NCBI GenBank assembly: GCA_018623785.1
Contig: JAAZVD010000095.1
Location: forward strand, 1 to 6,315
Reading direction: 5' to 3'
DNA: 6,315 nucleotides
Source of the DNA: Bacteroidota bacterium
GTDB taxonomy: Bacteria > Bacteroidota > Rhodothermia > Rhodothermales > UBA10348
In this document: in pieces, positions 1 through 6,315 of the stretch
Numbering within the stretch: the first letter of the stretch is position 1
Layout: every line of letters begins with the position of its first letter
Notes under the pieces: model-generated
Database searches by the model: none
What the model was told of the DNA's origin: nothing
Seen by the model: the letters and a program-made list of their open reading frames with translations, nothing else
Position numbers and translations under genes: made by a program

Positions 1-472
1 CATCCACATCTGCCATGGTCCGGGCCAGCCAGACACCGACGAAACCAAACCAACACACCAGTCCGATAAAGAGTGCTGGACCCACCGGAAGCCATTCAAC
101 AAGCCTGGCCCGCGCACTGAACCAGAAGGAATCCGGCAGCTTGGAAAAGCGATCCGTCTGACGCTGACGGGCAATACTCAGGGAATGGAGGATTCTGGGG
201 TCGGCCTCATTCAGTTGACGGGCCTTTTCCAGGTATCGGATGGCCTGCCCAAGGTGGTCCAGTCGATAGTGGGCCAGTGCCATATTGTAATAGAGTCCGT
301 CGGATTCCCACCCGCTTGTTTCGACGCTCTCGAATGCCCGCAGAGCATCGTGGAATCGGCCGTCCACAAGTGCGGCTGTGCCCTCGTCAAACGTTTGAAC
401 GGACGTAGCGTCTTGTGCCCGGGAAAACGGGGCAATTCCCATAAAAACGGCTATGACAAGGATGCGGATCAT
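1..472 (-). CDS. batE: BatE, TPR membrane protein (partial, N-terminal part)
   Basis: I translated this frame directly. It is open from the ATG at 472 to the left edge and gives 157 residues with no stop. The first 19 residues are a signal peptide (MIRILVIAVFMGIAPFSRA, cleaved before Q). TPR-like helices follow at about 28-51 (FDEGTAALVDGRFHDALRAF) and 57-90 (LYYNMALAHYRLDHLGQAI and on), with a possible third after 91. A membrane helix lies at about 129-149 (FIGLVCWFGFVGVWLA). This matches BatE, the last gene of the Bacteroidota Bat operon: exported TPRs followed by membrane segments and often a C-terminal SH3-like domain. Any SH3 domain would lie beyond the left edge and cannot be confirmed. 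The start overlaps the batD stop (ATGA) and has a moderate Shine-Dalgarno sequence. Its TPRs probably act as an envelope-side interaction platform; this is inference. Confidence 0.87.
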   Translation of the reverse strand, partial: MIRILVIAVFMGIAPFSRAQDATSVQTFDEGTAALVDGRFHDALRAFESVETSGWESDGLYYNMALAHYRLDHLGQAIRYLEKARQLNEADPRILHSLSIARQRQTDRFSKLPDSFWFSARARLVEWLPVGPALFIGLVCWFGFVGVWLARTMADVD

Positions 473-2352
473 GTGCTCACCTGCTCGTCCAGATCCGGAA
501 TGAGTGCTGATGCGTCATCAAACGCATCCTCCTTGTTCTCCGGGGAAAACGATGCTGGCGCAAATCGACCCCGATCGCATAGATCGAGGAGCGCGCGTAG
601 GCGCTCCCGGATTGCCTCCGAAGCACCTCGCCTGGCCAAGAGGGCATCCAGCTGGTGTCGTGTGAGTCCTTTTTCAGCTACGTCCAAACGATTCCCGACA
701 AAACCCAACACAGCTCGCTCCACTTCCTCGAAATAACCTTTGGTGTCTCCACCCTGCAGCAGCTCCATGGCTTGTTTCAGGTGTTTACGGCTGAGCGGAT
801 GTGCACGGCGACCGCGAGCCCACCGTGGGTCCTGGACCAGTCGGTTCTGATGACGACGCCATAGATGCGCTCCTCCCATGACGGCCAAGGGTAGAAAAAG
901 CACGACCCATACCCACCACCGCGTGTGCAGTGGGGGCCCTCCGAATTGCTGCCATTCAGAGGACTCGGTAATGGCCGGGGCAAAGTCGTCCACGGGCAAG
1001 CCGTTGGTAGTAGCTGTGACCGACAGCGGGGATGTTGCCGTCCCCGTTACTGTAATCGGGATGGGCGTTGATCTAGAGGTACGATACCGGCCCGTATCTG
1101 GGTCGAACCACGAAAACTCAATGGCAGGAATCTCGAATGTCCCGTTGGTACGCGGGATGAGGATGTATCGGAAGGTCTTACTTCCGGAGAGACGGTTGCC
1201 AGATCGTTCCAGCAAGGTGGATACATCCGGGTCATACACGTCAAAGGCTGCAGGGACGTCCAGGGCAGGCGCATCCATTGTGGCCAAATTCCCTCGACCG
1301 GTTACGGTAACCGTCAGCTGCATGGACTCTCCGACCTCGAGGGCTGTCTTGTCGGAATTGACCGTCATGGCGTAGGCTCCGACGGCACCGTTGAACGTGT
1401 CGGGTGCTCCCTCGGGCAACGGGCGCGAGTCGATGGTTACCTCCGGGGAAGCCAACTCCACAGGCGAGAATCGGGATTGCATGGCGAACAGCGATCGGAA
1501 CGGGTCCCGTGAGCCGAAGGGCATCATAGCTTCGCTTTCGATCTTGAGAGGATCGACCGTCAATTTCCCTGCGCGGGTTGGGAATACGGCCGCTCTCTTG
1601 AGGACGATGGTATTGTATCGCAGGCCGTTTTCGACCATGATGCGAGGGATGGGACGGGTTTCCACATCCAGTTCTTCTCGCCAGAACCCTTCTGCATCCC
1701 AGGAGTCGGTCAATCGGCTTTGTCTCAGCTGAATGCCTTCGCGAAAGAACAAGCGATACTCAATGACCACTTGCTCATTCTGCCATGCGGAGCGCTTGGT
1801 GGGAACGGCCCGTATGAATAGATCCGATGCGTCCAGCTCGGGGGGCGATTCATCGGCAGGGGGATCAAAAGGAGAACGCAGGGACTGGAACGGATCAACG
1901 GTGCGGGAACGGGCCGGGCGCTGATCCTGGGGTACCACCTCAACCTGAATCGGTTGGGTTTGGTATTCCCGGCCTCCGACGGTAATCGTCGTGGCTTCAA
2001 TTCGCGCTGTGCCCTGAGCGGTGGGCCTGTAGGTCCACGAGTAGCCAAAACTGCGGCTCATCTGGCCGTTGACGATGGATACACTCTGCTGCGTGCGAGG
2101 GATGGTCTGCAAGAGGGCCAATCCTTCGGCCTCCGGGGGCTGCGGCATCTGGACGTTGCTACCATCAGAGCCGTCCACTGTAATCGTGAAACTGACCCGT
2201 TCTTCAGTTCCGATGGTGGTAGCATCGACAGAAGCACGAACGTCCACCTGAGCACGGACTGCTTCCGGTGTACACAGGAACGCAAGGAGAAGCACAGCCC
2301 ACAGGCTCCCGCGCCCCAGCAAGGGATGATTCGCCAAGGTGAGACGTGCCAT
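469..2352 (-). CDS. batD: BatD, 'oxygen tolerance' membrane protein
   Basis: This 627-residue protein has a signal peptide at about 1-34 (ending AVRA before QV), with a rather long n-region before the hydrophobic core. About 440 extracytoplasmic residues form successive Ig-like beta domains. BatD signatures include GNLATMDAPALDVPAAFDVY at about 354-373, and SKTFRYILIPRTNGTFEIPA then FSWFDPDTGRY at about 391-423. A single membrane helix lies at about 478-498 (after HTRWW), capped by RRHQ. The cytoplasmic part at about 520-605 is helical, with YFEEVERAVLGFVGNRL and LCDRGRFAPAS. The length is normal for BatD. Family knowledge places it as the large periplasm-facing component of the Bat complex, possibly sensing or binding envelope proteins; no enzymatic motif is visible. 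Its start shares one base with the batC stop (TAATG), with only weak purine-rich sequence upstream. The stop overlaps the batE start by four bases. Confidence 0.93.
   Translation of the reverse strand: MARLTLANHPLLGRGSLWAVLLLAFLCTPEAVRAQVDVRASVDATTIGTEERVSFTITVDGSDGSNVQMPQPPEAEGLALLQTIPRTQQSVSIVNGQMSRSFGYSWTYRPTAQGTARIEATTITVGGREYQTQPIQVEVVPQDQRPARSRTVDPFQSLRSPFDPPADESPPELDASDLFIRAVPTKRSAWQNEQVVIEYRLFFREGIQLRQSRLTDSWDAEGFWREELDVETRPIPRIMVENGLRYNTIVLKRAAVFPTRAGKLTVDPLKIESEAMMPFGSRDPFRSLFAMQSRFSPVELASPEVTIDSRPLPEGAPDTFNGAVGAYAMTVNSDKTALEVGESMQLTVTVTGRGNLATMDAPALDVPAAFDVYDPDVSTLLERSGNRLSGSKTFRYILIPRTNGTFEIPAIEFSWFDPDTGRYRTSRSTPIPITVTGTATSPLSVTATTNGLPVDDFAPAITESSEWQQFGGPPLHTRWWVWVVLFLPLAVMGGAHLWRRHQNRLVQDPRWARGRRAHPLSRKHLKQAMELLQGGDTKGYFEEVERAVLGFVGNRLDVAEKGLTRHQLDALLARRGASEAIRERLRALLDLCDRGRFAPASFSPENKEDAFDDASALIPDLDEQVST
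476..482 (-). promoter_or_regulatory. Probable Shine-Dalgarno sequence of batE
   Basis: AGGTGAG on the minus strand ends three bases before the batE ATG, inside the last codons of batD. It is a moderate match to the anti-Shine-Dalgarno sequence and supports the start chosen at the ATGA overlap. Confidence 0.55.
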
Positions 2353-3113
2353 TACCAGTCTTTCTCTACCCGCCGTGGCCGGGTTTTCATTTTCTGTACC
2401 TGCCGGAGCAACTGCTCCTCTTCATTCTCAAGGGCCTGCAGGATCCGCTGCGCTTCTTCTTCACTCAACTGCGTGGGGTCTTCCCGCTGCTCTTGTTTCT
2501 GCTGCTGGTTCTGTTGCTGATCCTGCTGCTGGCCGGGGTCCTCGGAATTCTGTTGCTGCTCTTGATCCTGCTGGTTTTCCTGGTCCTGCTCGCCATCCTG
2601 GTCTTGCTGATCCTGGTTTTCCTGATTCTCCTGATTCTCGTCCTGTTGATCCTGCTGCTCCTGGTCCTGTTGCTGCTGCTCTTTCAATCGTCGCTTGGCA
2701 AATTCGTAGTTGAACTTGGCGTCCGCGTTGGACGGGTCGTTGAGCAGGGCACGACGATAGTGCTCCAAGGCCTGTTCGAGCTGCTCGGCCTGGAAGGCCG
2801 CGTTACCGGCATTGTAGCTGGCGCGTACGAGGTCCTCCGGTGCGAGGGCCATCGAACCGGCACTGCTGAACGCAATGCCCGCCTGTTCCATGTCGCCGGT
2901 CCGGTACAGGGCCGCACCAAGGTTGTTGATAAGGCCCGAGTGGACGGCACCCGGACCATCATCCTGAACAGCGTCGATACCTTCCCGGTAGGCGTTGATG
3001 GCGTCCTCGTACTGCTCCTGACCGTAGAGCACGTTCCCCTGACGGCCTTTCTTCTTGCCGTCACCGGGGCCGAACAGCAGGGCGGCCATCACGATGATGA
3101 GAACCTGTTTCAT
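2352..3113 (-). CDS. batC: BatC, TPR protein with Gln/Asp-rich linker
   Basis: This 253-residue protein has a short hydrophobic N-terminus (residues 4-15), then TPR-like helices at about 23-48, 60-85 and 97-130 (for example YNAGNAAFQAEQLEQALEHY). A low-complexity Gln/Asp/Glu/Asn tract follows at about 146-209. The conserved C-terminus at about 217-253 has EEEAQRILQALENEEEQLL and ends KDW, a pattern I recognise from Bacteroidota BatC proteins. TPRs mediate protein-protein contacts, and BatC is thought to work with BatB; in other phyla the two are fused. The start overlaps the batB stop as ATGA. I see no good Shine-Dalgarno sequence, so expression probably depends on ribosomes finishing batB. 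The N-terminal hydrophobic stretch lacks a convincing signal-peptidase site and is followed at once by GDGKKKGR, so the side of the membrane carrying the TPRs is uncertain. There is no lipobox cysteine. The stop TAA shares one base with the batD start. Confidence 0.88.
   Translation of the reverse strand: MKQVLIIVMAALLFGPGDGKKKGRQGNVLYGQEQYEDAINAYREGIDAVQDDGPGAVHSGLINNLGAALYRTGDMEQAGIAFSSAGSMALAPEDLVRASYNAGNAAFQAEQLEQALEHYRRALLNDPSNADAKFNYEFAKRRLKEQQQQDQEQQDQQDENQENQENQDQQDQDGEQDQENQQDQEQQQNSEDPGQQQDQQQNQQQKQEQREDPTQLSEEEAQRILQALENEEEQLLRQVQKMKTRPRRVEKDW
2487..2678 (-). repeat. Low-complexity Gln/Asp/Glu/Asn-coding tract in batC
   Basis: This stretch encodes about 64 residues of BatC (146-209), more than half of them Gln, the rest mainly Asp, Glu and Asn. 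On the plus strand it reads as imperfect runs of CTG, TTG, GTC and TTC triplets. CAG and CAA codons are mixed, so it is a degenerate tract rather than a pure triplet repeat. It links the TPR part to the conserved C-terminal helix and is expected to be disordered and strongly acidic. Confidence 0.85.
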
Positions 3114-4159
3114 GGTGAGGTGAAGGATGATGTGAATCGGTTCGAGCCGTCAGGACGGATACGCTCGGGTATCATCCACTCGGCAATCAGCAGTAACAAC
3201 CCGAGCAACAGGGGCCACTGGAAGCGCTCCTCGTATTCCTCGAACTCCTCCTGTCCGAATGTAGTCTGGTCGAGCTGGTCCAACGCGCTGGTTATACGGG
3301 GCAAGGAACTGGACGTACGGGCAACGCGGAAGTAACTACCATCGCGGGCAAGATCCTGCAAAACGGATTCTTCCAGGCGTGTCGTTACGACGGCACCGGT
3401 CCGGTCCTTTTTCCAGTCGACCCGTCGCCCGTTGCGGTAGACCGGAATGGGGACACCCTCGGTTTCCCCGACACCGGCTGCATAGACAACCACGCCCTCG
3501 TCGCGCGCAGTCTGGAGAATGGACTCCAGGTCGGCAATGTGGTTTTCTCCGTCCGATACGAAGAGGATGGCGCGGGTGCGGGCGTCATTATCAGGGGTGC
3601 CCGTTGGTGCCTTGAAGGCTTGCAGCGCCATCTGGAGGGCGGCCCCGAAATCCGTCCCGGGTGTTGGAATGAGGGAGGGATCCGCTACATCCAGAAACAG
3701 GCGTAACGCACCATAATCCGTGGTCAACGGGCACTGGATGAAGGCATCCCCGGCAAAAGTGACCAAGGCAATCCGATCTCCATCCATGTCCCCGATAAGA
3801 TTCTTGATCTCGTTGCGGGCCCGGTCCAACCGGCTCGGAGCTACATCCTCAGCCATCATGGACGCCGACACGTCCAGAGCGATGACCAGATCGATGCCCT
3901 CCCGGGTGACCTCCTTGAGCCGCGTGCCGAAACGAGGGCCGATGAGAGCCAAGACGATCAGGGCGATGCCGAGTACTCTGAGCGCTGCTTTCCAGCGACG
4001 CCGGCGCGGGCTGATCGATGCCGCAAGTCGCCGGATGGTGGCCTGCTCTCCGAACCGCTCGGCCAATTGCCGACGTCGCAGCGCCGCCAGTACGAGCAGT
4101 CCGGCAGCGAAGGGAACGAGGACGAGTGTCCAGAAATACTCAGGATGCAGCCACTCCAT
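3110..4159 (-). CDS. batB: BatB, inner-membrane VWA-domain protein
   Basis: This 349-residue paralogue of BatA has membrane helices at about 8-27, 58-75 and 315-331 and a VWA domain at about 88-290. The MIDAS site is intact: DVSAS (D96, S98, S100), T169 in PGTD and D203 in VSDGEN. BatB hallmarks are FIQCPLTTDYGALRLFL at about 140-156, and GVPIPVY followed by a charged KKDRTGAVV stretch at about 235-258, a loop BatA lacks. Unlike many proteobacterial BatB proteins it has no fused TPR region; the TPRs are in the separate batC. The start shares one base with the batA stop and is preceded by GGAGG. The stop overlaps the batC ATG by four bases. BatA and BatB probably act as a pair of metal-binding VWA subunits in one complex. 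This is inferred from their constant adjacency in such operons and their shared layout. Confidence 0.93.
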   Translation of the reverse strand: MEWLHPEYFWTLVLVPFAAGLLVLAALRRRQLAERFGEQATIRRLAASISPRRRRWKAALRVLGIALIVLALIGPRFGTRLKEVTREGIDLVIALDVSASMMAEDVAPSRLDRARNEIKNLIGDMDGDRIALVTFAGDAFIQCPLTTDYGALRLFLDVADPSLIPTPGTDFGAALQMALQAFKAPTGTPDNDARTRAILFVSDGENHIADLESILQTARDEGVVVYAAGVGETEGVPIPVYRNGRRVDWKKDRTGAVVTTRLEESVLQDLARDGSYFRVARTSSSLPRITSALDQLDQTTFGQEEFEEYEERFQWPLLLGLLLLIAEWMIPERIRPDGSNRFTSSFTSP

Positions 4160-5142
4160 CAGGGAAACCTCCGGAAGAGGGTGGTTGACAGGATGACTTC
4201 GAGCAGCAGCAAAAGCAGTCCAGGGAAGAGGAAAGCCGCATAGCGCTCTTCGTAGTCCATGTAACTGCGTTCTTCGATCTTGGTCTGTTCGAGTTCTCCG
4301 ATTTCTTCGTAAATGTCTGCAAGGGCACGATTATTTGTGGCGCGGAAGTATTGCCCGCCGGTCATTTCAGCTACGGCCTGCAGCATCTCTTCATCGATCT
4401 CAACAGGCACCATACGGCGTTGCCGACCGGCAAACGGGTGATCCACCACGAAAGGCGCCTCGCCGTGCTGACCGACACCGATAGCGTAGATCCGGACGCC
4501 GAGCGTGCGGGCCACTTCGGCAGCTGTCTCCGGGCTCAGTTCACCACGGTTGTTCTGGCCATCGGTCAGAAGGATGATGACCTTGCTCTTGGCCTCGGTA
4601 TCCTTGAGTCGGTTGACGGCCATGGCCAGGGCCGTCCCGATGGCTGTGCCATCCTCGATGACGCCAACTTCCACTTCGCTCAGCATGGACTGAAGAAAGG
4701 TGTAATCGAGTGTCAGTGGAGCCTGCGTGTAGGCGTTGGCCGCAAACACGATGAGGCCCAGACGGTCGGAAGTGCGCCCGGCAATGAACTGGGCGCCCAC
4801 GTTCTTGGCTGCCTCGAAACGGTTTGGCGTAAAGTCCTCGGCACGCATGGAGGTGCTGGTGTCAAGGACCATCATGATGTCGACGCCTTCGGCAAACTGC
4901 TCCCTGATGACATTGCGATCCTGCGGCCGGGCCATCGCGATGATGGTCAGCGACAGGCCGGCAATGCGCACGATGGTTGGCAGGGCTCGCAGCCGTACAC
5001 GCAGCGATGGCCCGGCCGCACGGGCTGCCGATGTGGTCGTGAATCGCATACCGGGGCGTCTCCGCAGGCTGTGCCAGGATTGCCATCCGGCCAGGGGAAC
5101 GAGTAGGAGGAGAAGAAGCCAGAGAGGCTCAGCGAATTCCAT
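4159..5142 (-). CDS. batA: BatA, inner-membrane VWA-domain protein
   Basis: This 327-residue protein has the standard BatA layout: membrane helices at about 6-19 and 55-71, a VWA domain at about 87-280, and a C-terminal helix at about 303-320 followed by FRRFP. The VWA domain has a complete metal-ion-dependent adhesion site (MIDAS): DTSTS (D94, S96, S98), T166 in DGTAIG and D194 in LLTDG. It should therefore bind a divalent metal and contact a partner through it. The length is normal for BatA/YfbK-like VWA proteins. The segment EERSYMDYEERYAAFLFP before the last helix is typical of the family. The start is fixed by a strong Shine-Dalgarno sequence. The start shares one base with the upstream stop, and the stop shares one base with the batB start (TGATG). 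Family knowledge places BatA in the inner membrane, paired with BatB and working with MoxR, but the substrate is unknown. I see no truncation or lost motif. Confidence 0.93.
   Translation of the reverse strand: MEFAEPLWLLLLLLVPLAGWQSWHSLRRRPGMRFTTTSAARAAGPSLRVRLRALPTIVRIAGLSLTIIAMARPQDRNVIREQFAEGVDIMMVLDTSTSMRAEDFTPNRFEAAKNVGAQFIAGRTSDRLGLIVFAANAYTQAPLTLDYTFLQSMLSEVEVGVIEDGTAIGTALAMAVNRLKDTEAKSKVIILLTDGQNNRGELSPETAAEVARTLGVRIYAIGVGQHGEAPFVVDHPFAGRQRRMVPVEIDEEMLQAVAEMTGGQYFRATNNRALADIYEEIGELEQTKIEERSYMDYEERYAAFLFPGLLLLLLEVILSTTLFRRFP
4168..4172 (-). promoter_or_regulatory. Shine-Dalgarno sequence of batB
   Basis: GGAGG on the minus strand lies eight bases before the batB ATG, within the last codons of batA. 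The spacing is near optimal. It supports the ATG at the TGATG junction as the batB start. Confidence 0.7.
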
Positions 5143-6212
5143 CAGACCTCCTCCGTTTCAGGTTGGGGATGGTCTGTACGGGCGCCCTCTGGCGCATACT
5201 GAGCAGCTTCGAGGGCAGCGCGCTGTTCCCGCGCGCGTCGGAGCTCTTCTGCCTTGAACGCAGATTCGGTGCCTTCAATGGCGGTGCGGGTTTGATCCAC
5301 CATCTCCCGGGTCTGCTCCAGGATGGGGCGCAGATCGGCAAATTTGACCAGGTCAGAATGCGTCAGCACCTTGTCGATCTCTTTCATGACATCGTCAGGC
5401 AGCACGGTACCCGATGCAGACGTACGTAATCGAACCAGCAATTCGCGCGTCGTGGTTTCCAGCGCTGGGACATGGGTACGACGGCCTACGTACGTTCGCA
5501 GGATGTCGGTCAGCTCCACATAGAAGGGCTTGATGCGTTCTGGGTCAGAGAGGTCTTCCTGCTGCAGGTTGGACAGGCGATCAAGCGCCTGCTGGTAGGG
5601 TGGAATGACAGGCTCAGGGGCAATGTCCTCGTTGATTTCTCCCTGCTGCTGCCGGCGCCAGCGCCACAATCCATACAGAACCCCGGCCAGAGCCAGCAGC
5701 CCCAGGATCCACGGCCACCAGGAGCGTTCGAACGCGGCCAACTCGGCCAGGTCCTGGATCTCCGTGGCATCATCGGGTACGAGCGAGCCGATACGCAGAA
5801 AGGCCGGCGGGGCGAGTGCCTGAAGGGTGTCCCCGTTCGCCGCCAATCCAACCGGAACGCCAGCCACGCGGGCCGTATCCAGGGCAAACGTCGTGACCTC
5901 GTAAATGACGGAATCGATACGGCCGCCACTTGGCCAGTTACGGCTGCCCGAGCGGTTCACACCCAGGATCTCGAAATCTCCAAGGGTGAAAAAAGTCGAA
6001 GCCCGCAGTGAATCGGGTATCAGGTCGTGCGGAAAAACGGGCTCGCGGGTGCCGTCATGACCGACGACCACTGTCAGTTCGAACCGGTCGCCGACGGTCA
6101 CGGAGTCCACCGAAAGGTGCGTCTCGTACTGCTGGGCAACCGCCCCAGGCACAAAGGCCAGGACCAGAGCCACGAAAAGCAGCACCGGGCGATATGACGT
6201 GTGCAGCGTCAT
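5142..6212 (-). CDS. Membrane-anchored Bat-operon protein, DUF4381-like
   Basis: This 356-residue protein sits between the DUF58 gene and batA, the slot usually held by a DUF4381-type or unnamed Bat-operon protein. Residues 1-26 look like a signal peptide ending AVA before QQ. Residues 27-160 form an extracytoplasmic, beta-rich segment. One membrane helix follows at about 164-184 (starting WWPWILGLL), capped by basic residues (WRWRRQQQ). The cytoplasmic part at about 203-300 is helical, with the DUF4381-like patterns 'KPFYVELTDILRTYVGRR', 'ETTTRELL' and 'SDLVKFAD'. The tail at about 300-345 is charged and may form a coiled coil (EELRRAREQRAALEAA). The start overlaps the DUF58 stop (ATGA) and has no clear Shine-Dalgarno sequence, so translation is probably coupled. 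The stop shares one base with the batA start. Its role is inferred as a structural or adaptor part of the Bat membrane complex; the biochemical function is unknown. The topology is well supported, the family name less so. Confidence 0.78.
   Translation of the reverse strand: MTLHTSYRPVLLFVALVLAFVPGAVAQQYETHLSVDSVTVGDRFELTVVVGHDGTREPVFPHDLIPDSLRASTFFTLGDFEILGVNRSGSRNWPSGGRIDSVIYEVTTFALDTARVAGVPVGLAANGDTLQALAPPAFLRIGSLVPDDATEIQDLAELAAFERSWWPWILGLLALAGVLYGLWRWRRQQQGEINEDIAPEPVIPPYQQALDRLSNLQQEDLSDPERIKPFYVELTDILRTYVGRRTHVPALETTTRELLVRLRTSASGTVLPDDVMKEIDKVLTHSDLVKFADLRPILEQTREMVDQTRTAIEGTESAFKAEELRRAREQRAALEAAQYAPEGARTDHPQPETEEV
5146..5154 (-). promoter_or_regulatory. Strong Shine-Dalgarno sequence of batA
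   Basis: Read on the minus strand, GGAGGAGGT lies three bases before the batA ATG, inside the last codons of the upstream gene. Its GGAGG core sits about seven bases from the ATG, which is good spacing. It is the strongest ribosome-binding site in the window and fixes the batA start. Confidence 0.75.
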
Positions 6213-6315
6213 GCGCGGATCATGCGGTTGCGTTGACGGAAAAATCGGATCAGCGGATCGACATACCCTTCATCCGTGATGATGGGGATGGTGTCAACCT
6301 TGAGACGCCTGAACA
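6209..6315 (-). CDS. DUF58 domain protein, C-terminal end only (partial)
   Basis: Only the last 34 residues and a TGA stop are inside the window; the 5' part lies beyond the right edge. The tail reads FRRLKVDTIPIITDEGY, then VDPLIRFFRQRNRMIRA. This matches the usual end of DUF58 proteins, where a 'VDT...TDE.Y..PL.RFFR.R' pattern closes the VWA-like fold. DUF58 proteins are cytoplasmic or membrane-associated partners of MoxR-type AAA+ ATPases and normally sit between moxR and the bat genes, as here. The stop overlaps the start of the next gene by four bases (ATGA). The call rests on a short C-terminal motif plus position in the operon, and both agree well. The catalytic or metal-binding part of the protein cannot be judged from this window. 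Confidence 0.82.
   Translation of the reverse strand, partial: FRRLKVDTIPIITDEGYVDPLIRFFRQRNRMIRA

Noticed and set aside
185..736. Plus-strand open frame of 183 codons
   Set aside because: It is antisense across the batD/batE junction, both of which are clear genes. It has no recognisable domain.
1954..2520. Plus-strand open frame with a Cys/Ser-rich end
   Set aside because: It is antisense to batD and batC. The Cys-rich tail comes from reading the complement of the Gln-coding tract in another frame, not from a real metal-binding motif.
2487..2678. Triplet-repeat array or CRISPR-like structure suggested by repeated CTG units
   Set aside because: There are no regular repeats with unique spacers. 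The periodicity is three bases and follows Gln, Asp and Glu codons of batC.
2346..3335. Plus-strand open frame of 329 codons, very rich in Leu and Val
   Set aside because: It is antisense to batC and the 3' end of batB. The Leu/Val run is simply the complement of the Gln/Asp/Glu codons in the batC low-complexity tract. It has no coherent domain and lies opposite a confidently identified gene.
4351..5106. Plus-strand open frame of 251 codons
   Set aside because: It lies wholly antisense to batA, and its composition looks like a shadow of batA codon usage. The product matches nothing I recognise.
5419..5495. Two copies of the palindrome ACGTACGT about 70 bases apart
   Set aside because: Both lie inside the coding sequence of the DUF4381-like protein and encode ordinary residues (RTSA and TYVG regions). 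Two short palindromes in coding DNA are not enough to propose an operator.
5472..6011. Plus-strand open frame of 179 codons
   Set aside because: It is antisense to the DUF4381-like gene, whose signal peptide, membrane helix and helical domain establish the true reading frame.

Overview
The window is one continuous block of genes, all on the minus strand, read from high to low coordinates. It is a Bat ('Bacteroides aerotolerance') operon, a widespread but poorly understood cell-envelope system. In transcription order it holds the 3' end of a DUF58 protein (edge-6209), a membrane-anchored DUF4381-like protein (6212-5142), batA (5142-4159), batB (4159-3110), batC (3113-2352), batD (2352-469) and the 5' part of batE (472 to the left edge). 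A MoxR-type AAA+ ATPase normally precedes the DUF58 gene and would lie beyond the right edge. The rest of BatE lies beyond the left edge.

Every gene overlaps the next by 1 or 4 bases, so there is no intergenic sequence. I see no promoter, terminator, RNA gene, mobile element or CRISPR array. The only regulatory signals I can support are Shine-Dalgarno sequences ahead of batA, batB and batE. The other starts rely on stop/start overlap, which suggests translational coupling.

Family knowledge suggests how the parts fit together. MoxR and DUF58 act in the cytoplasm. BatA and BatB are inner-membrane von Willebrand factor A (VWA) proteins, each with an intact metal-binding MIDAS site. BatC and BatE carry tetratricopeptide (TPR) repeats for protein contacts. 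BatD and the DUF4381-like protein each have a signal peptide, an extracytoplasmic beta-rich part, one membrane segment and a cytoplasmic helical domain. Together they probably form an ATPase-driven envelope complex with a chaperone or assembly role. The original link to oxygen tolerance in Bacteroides has not held generally.

The gene order, with separate batC and batE rather than the BatB-TPR fusion common in Proteobacteria, points to Bacteroidota or a close relative. The moderately GC-rich sequence (judged by eye) fits the Rhodothermales/Balneolales side better than low-GC Flavobacteria or Bacteroides; this is inference. The operon itself is conventional. The points most worth a second look are a long Gln/Asp/Glu/Asn tract in BatC, the uncertain topology of BatC, the shared architecture of BatD and the DUF4381-like protein, and the gapless gene packing.
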